A stretch of DNA of 27,172 nucleotides from a virus. The DNA is taken from positions 1 to 27,172 of the IMG/VR virus record IMGVR_UViG_3300013132_000213; one strand, 5' to 3'. The translations under genes and the position numbers were made by a program. This document shows positions 24,465 to 27,172 of this stretch, piece after piece. Under the pieces are notes generated by a model. The model had not been told where the DNA came from. It ran no database searches and saw nothing but the letters and a program-made list of their open reading frames with translations. How positions within the stretch are numbered: the first letter of the stretch is position 1; each line of letters begins with the position of its first letter.

Positions 24465-25202
24465 ATGAAAATAGACGTAAAAATTTTAGAAGAATTAAAA
24501 AGGTTTAATCAAATAAATCGATATATCTTAAAAGAGCAAGGCGAAGATGCGACTACACCACCAACACCCGGTGGAGAAGGAAGTGAAGTTCCTCCCGCCA
24601 TAGGAGCAGATCCAGCGGCAGGTGCAACACCCCCAGCAGACCCGGCAGCAGGTGCAGATCCAGCGGCAGGTGCAGATACAGCGGCAGGAGGGACTGAAGT
24701 ACCTGAACCTATTGACGTGGCCACAGACCCTGATGTAGAGGAAGTTGGTAAAGATACAAGTGGTGGTGAAGGTGAAGATACTGAAGAGATTGATATTACT
24801 GATTTAGTAAGTACACAACAAGAAATGAAAGAAAAACAAGATGAGATAATGGATAACCTTTTTTCTAAATTAGATGATTTACAAAGTAAGTTAGCCAATA
24901 TGGATCAAATAATGAACAAAATAAATTCTTTAGAAAATAAACTAGATAAATATAGAGATAAGACACCAGAAGAAAAATTAATGTTAAGGTCTTTAGATTC
25001 GTACCCATATAATCAAAAACTCACAGATTTTTTTGACGACAAAAAAATTGATATGGAAAAATCAGGTAAGAATGAATATGTATTAACATCTGATGAAGTA
25101 GAAAATTTTTCACCAAACGAAATTAAAGGAACTTTTAATGTCTTTGATGAAGAAGAAGAAAAATTACAAGAAAGAAGATTTAGAAATAAAAGACGTATCT
25201 AA
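24465..25202 (+). CDS. Unknown protein with ADPAAG repeats and a coiled coil
   Basis: A 245-residue acidic protein of unknown family. Order of parts: a basic helical N-terminus (residues 1-24, ending in NRYILKEQ), a Pro/Ala/Gly/Asp low-complexity linker (about 28-80) with four ADPAAG-type units, an acidic segment (about 80-112), a probable coiled coil (about 113-165, EMKEKQDEIMDNLFSKLDDL and KINSLENKLDKYRDKTPEEK), and a mixed C-terminus that ends in basic residues ERRFRNKRRI. Helical start, disordered linker and coiled coil is a layout seen in phage scaffold or internal head proteins and in virion assembly factors. The N-terminus contains L-K-E|Q, compatible with the T4 prohead-protease cleavage form [LI]-x-E, but no protease is visible here. 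A virion or assembly role is an inference. The gene is followed by a strong terminator. Confidence 0.7.
   Translation: MKIDVKILEELKRFNQINRYILKEQGEDATTPPTPGGEGSEVPPAIGADPAAGATPPADPAAGADPAAGADTAAGGTEVPEPIDVATDPDVEEVGKDTSGGEGEDTEEIDITDLVSTQQEMKEKQDEIMDNLFSKLDDLQSKLANMDQIMNKINSLENKLDKYRDKTPEEKLMLRSLDSYPYNQKLTDFFDDKKIDMEKSGKNEYVLTSDEVENFSPNEIKGTFNVFDEEEEKLQERRFRNKRRI
24606..24689 (+). repeat. GC-rich 18-bp direct repeat (four ADPAAG units)
   Basis: Units at 24606-24623, 24636-24653, 24654-24671 and 24672-24689 follow the pattern GCAGATCCAGCGGCAGGT with a few differences; two of the four are identical. A 12-bp spacer (GCAACACCCCCA) lies between the first and second. The block is conspicuously GC-rich against its AT-rich surroundings, so it may have been acquired or expanded by slippage. 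Confidence 0.9.
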
Positions 25203-25208
25203 AATAAG

Positions 25209-25231
25209 AGGGACCACAAGGTCCCTTTTTT
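25209..25231 (+). terminator. Strong rho-independent terminator before the gp32 promoter
   Basis: AGGGACC and GGTCCCT pair perfectly over 7 bp around an ACAA loop and are followed by a T run (25226-25231). It closes the tail-side transcript, only a few bases from the -35 box of the next promoter. Confidence 0.95.
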
Positions 25232-25233
25232 AT

Positions 25234-25261
25234 TTGACATTATATCAAATTCACTTATAAT
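25234..25261 (+). promoter_or_regulatory. Consensus sigma70-like promoter for gp32
   Basis: TTGACA (25234-25239) and TATAAT (25256-25261) are separated by 16 bases; both hexamers are exact consensus. TATAATTG also matches seven of eight positions of the Bacteroidota -7 form TAnnTTTG, so either sigma type could read it. Transcription would start near 25268. It is unlike the TATTTATAAT elements of the tail module and so probably serves early or middle expression. Confidence 0.8.
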
Positions 25262-25300
25262 TGTTATAGATAAAAGAGTTAAAAATTAAAAACAAAATCT
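25262..25300 (+). promoter_or_regulatory. A-rich leader of the gp32 gene, candidate autogenous operator
   Basis: The leader before the ATG contains GTTAAAAATTAAAAACAAAA, a largely unstructured A/U-rich stretch. In T4, gp32 represses its own mRNA by binding a similar run of UUAAA-type repeats next to the start. The resemblance is suggestive only; no pseudoknot is apparent in the roughly 30 transcribed bases. Confidence 0.3.
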
Positions 25301-26149
25301 ATGGCAAATTCAATTGACGCAGTACTAGCACAGTACGAAAAGAACTCACAACCAAGTGGTTCACAGAGACAAAACATCTCACAAGAAGACAGAATGAAAA
25401 AGTATTTTTCAGCAATTCTTCAAAAAAATGAAAAATCAGCACAAAAAAGAATTAGAGTGTTACCTACAAAAGATGGTTCTTCACCATTTGTTGAGGTTTG
25501 GTATCATGAGATTCAAGTTAATGGGCAATGGGTTAAGTTGTACGACCCTGAAAAAAATGACAACGAAAGATCCCCTTTAACCGAAGTGTATAATGAACTT
25601 ATCTCAACAGGTAAAAAAGAAGATAAAGAATTAGCGTCACAATACCGTTCACGTTTATTTTACATCGTAAAAGTTATTGATAGAGACAACGAACAAGATG
25701 GTGTTAAATTTTGGAGATTTAAACACAATTACAAACAAGAAGGTGTATTAGATAAAATTCTTCCTATTTGGAAAGCAAAAGGTGACGTAACTGATTCAGA
25801 AAAAGGTAGAGACCTTATTATTGAACTTATTAAAGCAAAAACACCACAAGGTAAAGAGTATACAGTTGTTCAAACAATTATGTATGATGACCCAGCACCA
25901 TTACACACAGATAAAGAAATCATGGAAGGATGGTTACAAGATGAGTTATCATGGAATGATGTTTATTCTAAAAAACCTGTCGAGTATTTAGAAGCGGTTG
26001 CCGTAGGTGAAACACCTATGTGGAATTCTGAACTTAAAAAATATGTTTATGGTGAAGAGGCTGAAATCTCATTAGGTGGACAAAAAGAAGAAACACCAAT
26101 AGTTGACTCACAAGCGGATGAAGACCCATCAGAAGAATTACCTTTCTAA
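25301..26149 (+). CDS. gp32: Single-stranded DNA-binding protein (T4 gp32-like)
   Basis: A 282-residue protein resembling T4 gp32 (301 residues), which coats single-stranded DNA at replication forks and during recombination. The order is a polar N-terminus with a basic patch (KNEKSAQKRIRVLP, about residues 42-55), an OB-fold core with YHEIQVNGQWVKLYDPEKND (about 68-87), SPLTEVYNELI and SRLFYIVKVIDRDNEQDGVK plus FWRFKHN (about 116-143), and an acidic tail. T4 gp32 has a zinc site (one His, three Cys) in the core; this protein contains no cysteine at all, so the zinc site is lost. The C-terminus is SQADEDPSEELPF, resembling the acidic Pro-Phe tip of bacterial SSB. It starts a cluster with a small unknown gene and uvsX, driven by a consensus promoter. 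UvsX and gp32 act together in T4 recombination. Confidence 0.85.
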   Translation: MANSIDAVLAQYEKNSQPSGSQRQNISQEDRMKKYFSAILQKNEKSAQKRIRVLPTKDGSSPFVEVWYHEIQVNGQWVKLYDPEKNDNERSPLTEVYNELISTGKKEDKELASQYRSRLFYIVKVIDRDNEQDGVKFWRFKHNYKQEGVLDKILPIWKAKGDVTDSEKGRDLIIELIKAKTPQGKEYTVVQTIMYDDPAPLHTDKEIMEGWLQDELSWNDVYSKKPVEYLEAVAVGETPMWNSELKKYVYGEEAEISLGGQKEETPIVDSQADEDPSEELPF

Positions 26150-26160
26150 TTTAAAATATT

Positions 26161-26457
26161 ATGAATAAGATATCAGAAAAAATGTATGAAGCCCTGACCT
26201 TGAAATATAGGTCAGAAATGGCTGAAGCGGAAGCGACACTTTTAGTTTACTTTAATAATTCTGTAGGTATTGGAGAACACCCACAACATTTAGAGGAAAT
26301 GGATAAGTTTGTTGAGAAAATGACAAACGCAAAAGATAAACTTGAAATGTTGGAAACAGTATACAAATATAATGTCAAAAGAGATGAGAAGTTTGAAATC
26401 ACTGAAGACATGTTAAAAGTTTTAAATGAACAAAAAGGAGAAGAAGATGGCAATTAA
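26161..26457 (+). CDS. Small helical protein of unknown function between gp32 and uvsX
   Basis: A 98-residue, Glu/Lys/Met-rich protein, predicted mostly helical: KISEKMYEALTLKYRSEMAE, then ATLLVYFNNSVGIGEHPQHL (about residues 26-45) and a long charged helix MDKFVEKMTNAKDKLEMLET. I do not recognise the family. Its 3' end overlaps the uvsX start by 11 bases and carries that gene's ribosome-binding site, which implies co-translation. Placement between gp32 and the recombinase suggests a replication or recombination accessory role (for example loader or mediator), but nothing in the sequence proves this. It begins 11 bases after the gp32 stop. Confidence 0.75.
   Translation: MNKISEKMYEALTLKYRSEMAEAEATLLVYFNNSVGIGEHPQHLEEMDKFVEKMTNAKDKLEMLETVYKYNVKRDEKFEITEDMLKVLNEQKGEEDGN
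26437..26440 (+). promoter_or_regulatory. Shine-Dalgarno site of the UvsX-like gene
   Basis: AAGGAG ending at 26440 lies six bases before the ATG at 26447. It is one of very few canonical Shine-Dalgarno sites in the window, where nearly all other genes have only A/T-rich leaders. It is within the upstream coding sequence and supports the chosen start. Confidence 0.6.
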
Positions 26458-27172
26458 AAAGAATGATTTTAGTTCACTAAAGAAAAAGTTTTCCACATCT
26501 GCAAAATATAAACCACAAAGGTTTTTTGATTTAGGAGAACCTTTCTTAGATGCGGTTGGTTTACCCGGTCCTGCAATGGGACACATCAATATGTTTTTAG
26601 GACACAGTGATACAGGAAAGACCACTGCTTTAGTTAAAACTGCGGTTGATGCACAAAAGAAAGGAATACTTCCTGTGTTTATTATTACTGAACAAAAATG
26701 GTCTTTTGAACACGCAAAACTTATGGGTTTTGAATGTGAGGAAGTTGTTGATACTGAAACAGGAGAATTAGAGTGGGATGGATTTTATATCTTCAATAAT
26801 AACTTTGACTACATTGAACAAATTACAGATTACATTAATGATTTGTTAGATGCGCAAGAAAAAGGTGATTTAGATTATTCACTTTGTATTATGTGGGATT
26901 CTGTTGGTTCTGTTCCTTGTAAGATGACTTATGAAGGTAAAGGAGGTAAACAACATAATGCGAGTGTTTTAGCTGACAAGATTGGTATGGGAATCAACCA
27001 AAGAATATCAGGTTCTCGTAAAGCGGATTCAAAATATGAAAATACTTTGATTATTGTAAACCAACCTTGGGTAGAATTACCTGACAATCCATTCGGTCAA
27101 CCAAAAATTAAAGCAAAAGGTGGAGAAGCTATTTGGTTAAACTCATCTTTAGTTTTCTTGTTTGGAAATCAA
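26447..27172 (+). CDS. uvsX: UvsX/RecA-like recombinase, N-terminal 242 residues (cut by right edge)
   Basis: An open frame from the ATG at 26447 to the window edge (242 codons, no stop). The product catalyses homologous pairing and strand exchange on single-stranded DNA in recombination-dependent replication and repair. Walker A is GHSDTGKTT (residues 52-60); a probable catalytic Glu82 lies in IITEQKWSFEHAKLMGF (about 79-95); Walker B is LCIMWD (146-151). The IIVNQPW strand (202-208) and KAKGGEAIWLNSSLVFLFG (222-240) correspond to the L2 region and the following strand of RecA-type cores. UvsX is a better fit than cellular RecA because of its phage gp32 neighbour and the GHINMFLG opening. 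A RadB-like or KaiC-like ATPase is a lesser possibility. The C-terminus lies beyond this window. Confidence 0.85.
   Translation, partial: MAIKKNDFSSLKKKFSTSAKYKPQRFFDLGEPFLDAVGLPGPAMGHINMFLGHSDTGKTTALVKTAVDAQKKGILPVFIITEQKWSFEHAKLMGFECEEVVDTETGELEWDGFYIFNNNFDYIEQITDYINDLLDAQEKGDLDYSLCIMWDSVGSVPCKMTYEGKGGKQHNASVLADKIGMGINQRISGSRKADSKYENTLIIVNQPWVELPDNPFGQPKIKAKGGEAIWLNSSLVFLFGNQ

Noticed and set aside
24509-24898. 129-codon minus-strand frame opposite the ADPAAG gene
   Set aside because: It arises from the complement of the repeat region, has low-complexity Ala/Gly/Ser composition, and the opposite strand has a well-formed gene with an upstream partner and a downstream terminator.
1-27172. 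Search by eye for tRNA genes, CRISPR arrays, insertion sequences and integrase or attachment sites
   Set aside because: No cloverleaf-like sequence, regular direct repeats with spacers, transposase motifs or terminal repeats were seen. The only tandem repeats are the protein-coding ones listed. A tRNAscan or CRISPR search would be needed to be sure.

Overview
The window looks like part of a large, strongly AT-rich, T4-type (contractile-tailed) phage genome or a closely related uncultured virus. The support is protein-level resemblance to T4 sheath (gp18), tail tube (gp19), gp26-type tail protein, gp53/LysM-type wedge protein, single-strand binding protein gp32 and the recombinase UvsX, in a compact, mostly one-directional layout. 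Nearly all genes start after an A/T-rich leader with no Shine-Dalgarno sequence, a habit of Bacteroidota and their phages, so a Bacteroidota (perhaps flavobacterial) host is my inference. Stops are mostly TAA, with a few TGA and one TAG, so the standard bacterial code fits.

Left part (1-2300): an unrecognised gene runs off the left edge on the minus strand. It is divergent from a pair of probable neck/tail-completion genes (467-2025). A tiny minus-strand gene (2027-2176), possibly a ribbon-helix-helix regulator, follows, with a 14-bp perfect palindrome just upstream of its start.

Tail module (2319-24199): a very large sheath protein; a small unknown gene translationally coupled to a HAD-type phosphatase-like gene; the tail tube; a gp26-like tail assembly protein with an out-of-frame small gene at its end (candidate gp26/gp51 or frameshift pair); a tape-measure candidate; and a 2267-aa baseplate protein with an N-terminal array of about ten 51-71 residue repeats and a possible OmpA-like segment. 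A 105-aa gp53/LysM-like protein and a 2174-aa baseplate hub-like protein complete it. Two further unknown proteins follow (24228-25202), one with a GC-rich Ala/Asp/Pro/Gly repeat and a coiled coil. Convincing hairpin terminators follow the sheath, the tube and the 25202 gene.

Right part (25209-27172): a strong terminator abuts a consensus sigma70-like promoter that drives gp32, a small unknown gene and uvsX (cut by the right edge). These are DNA replication/recombination genes, probably expressed earlier than the tail module. Most tail-module genes instead carry a TATTTATAAT-like element just upstream of the start codon, which is a candidate phage-specific late promoter.
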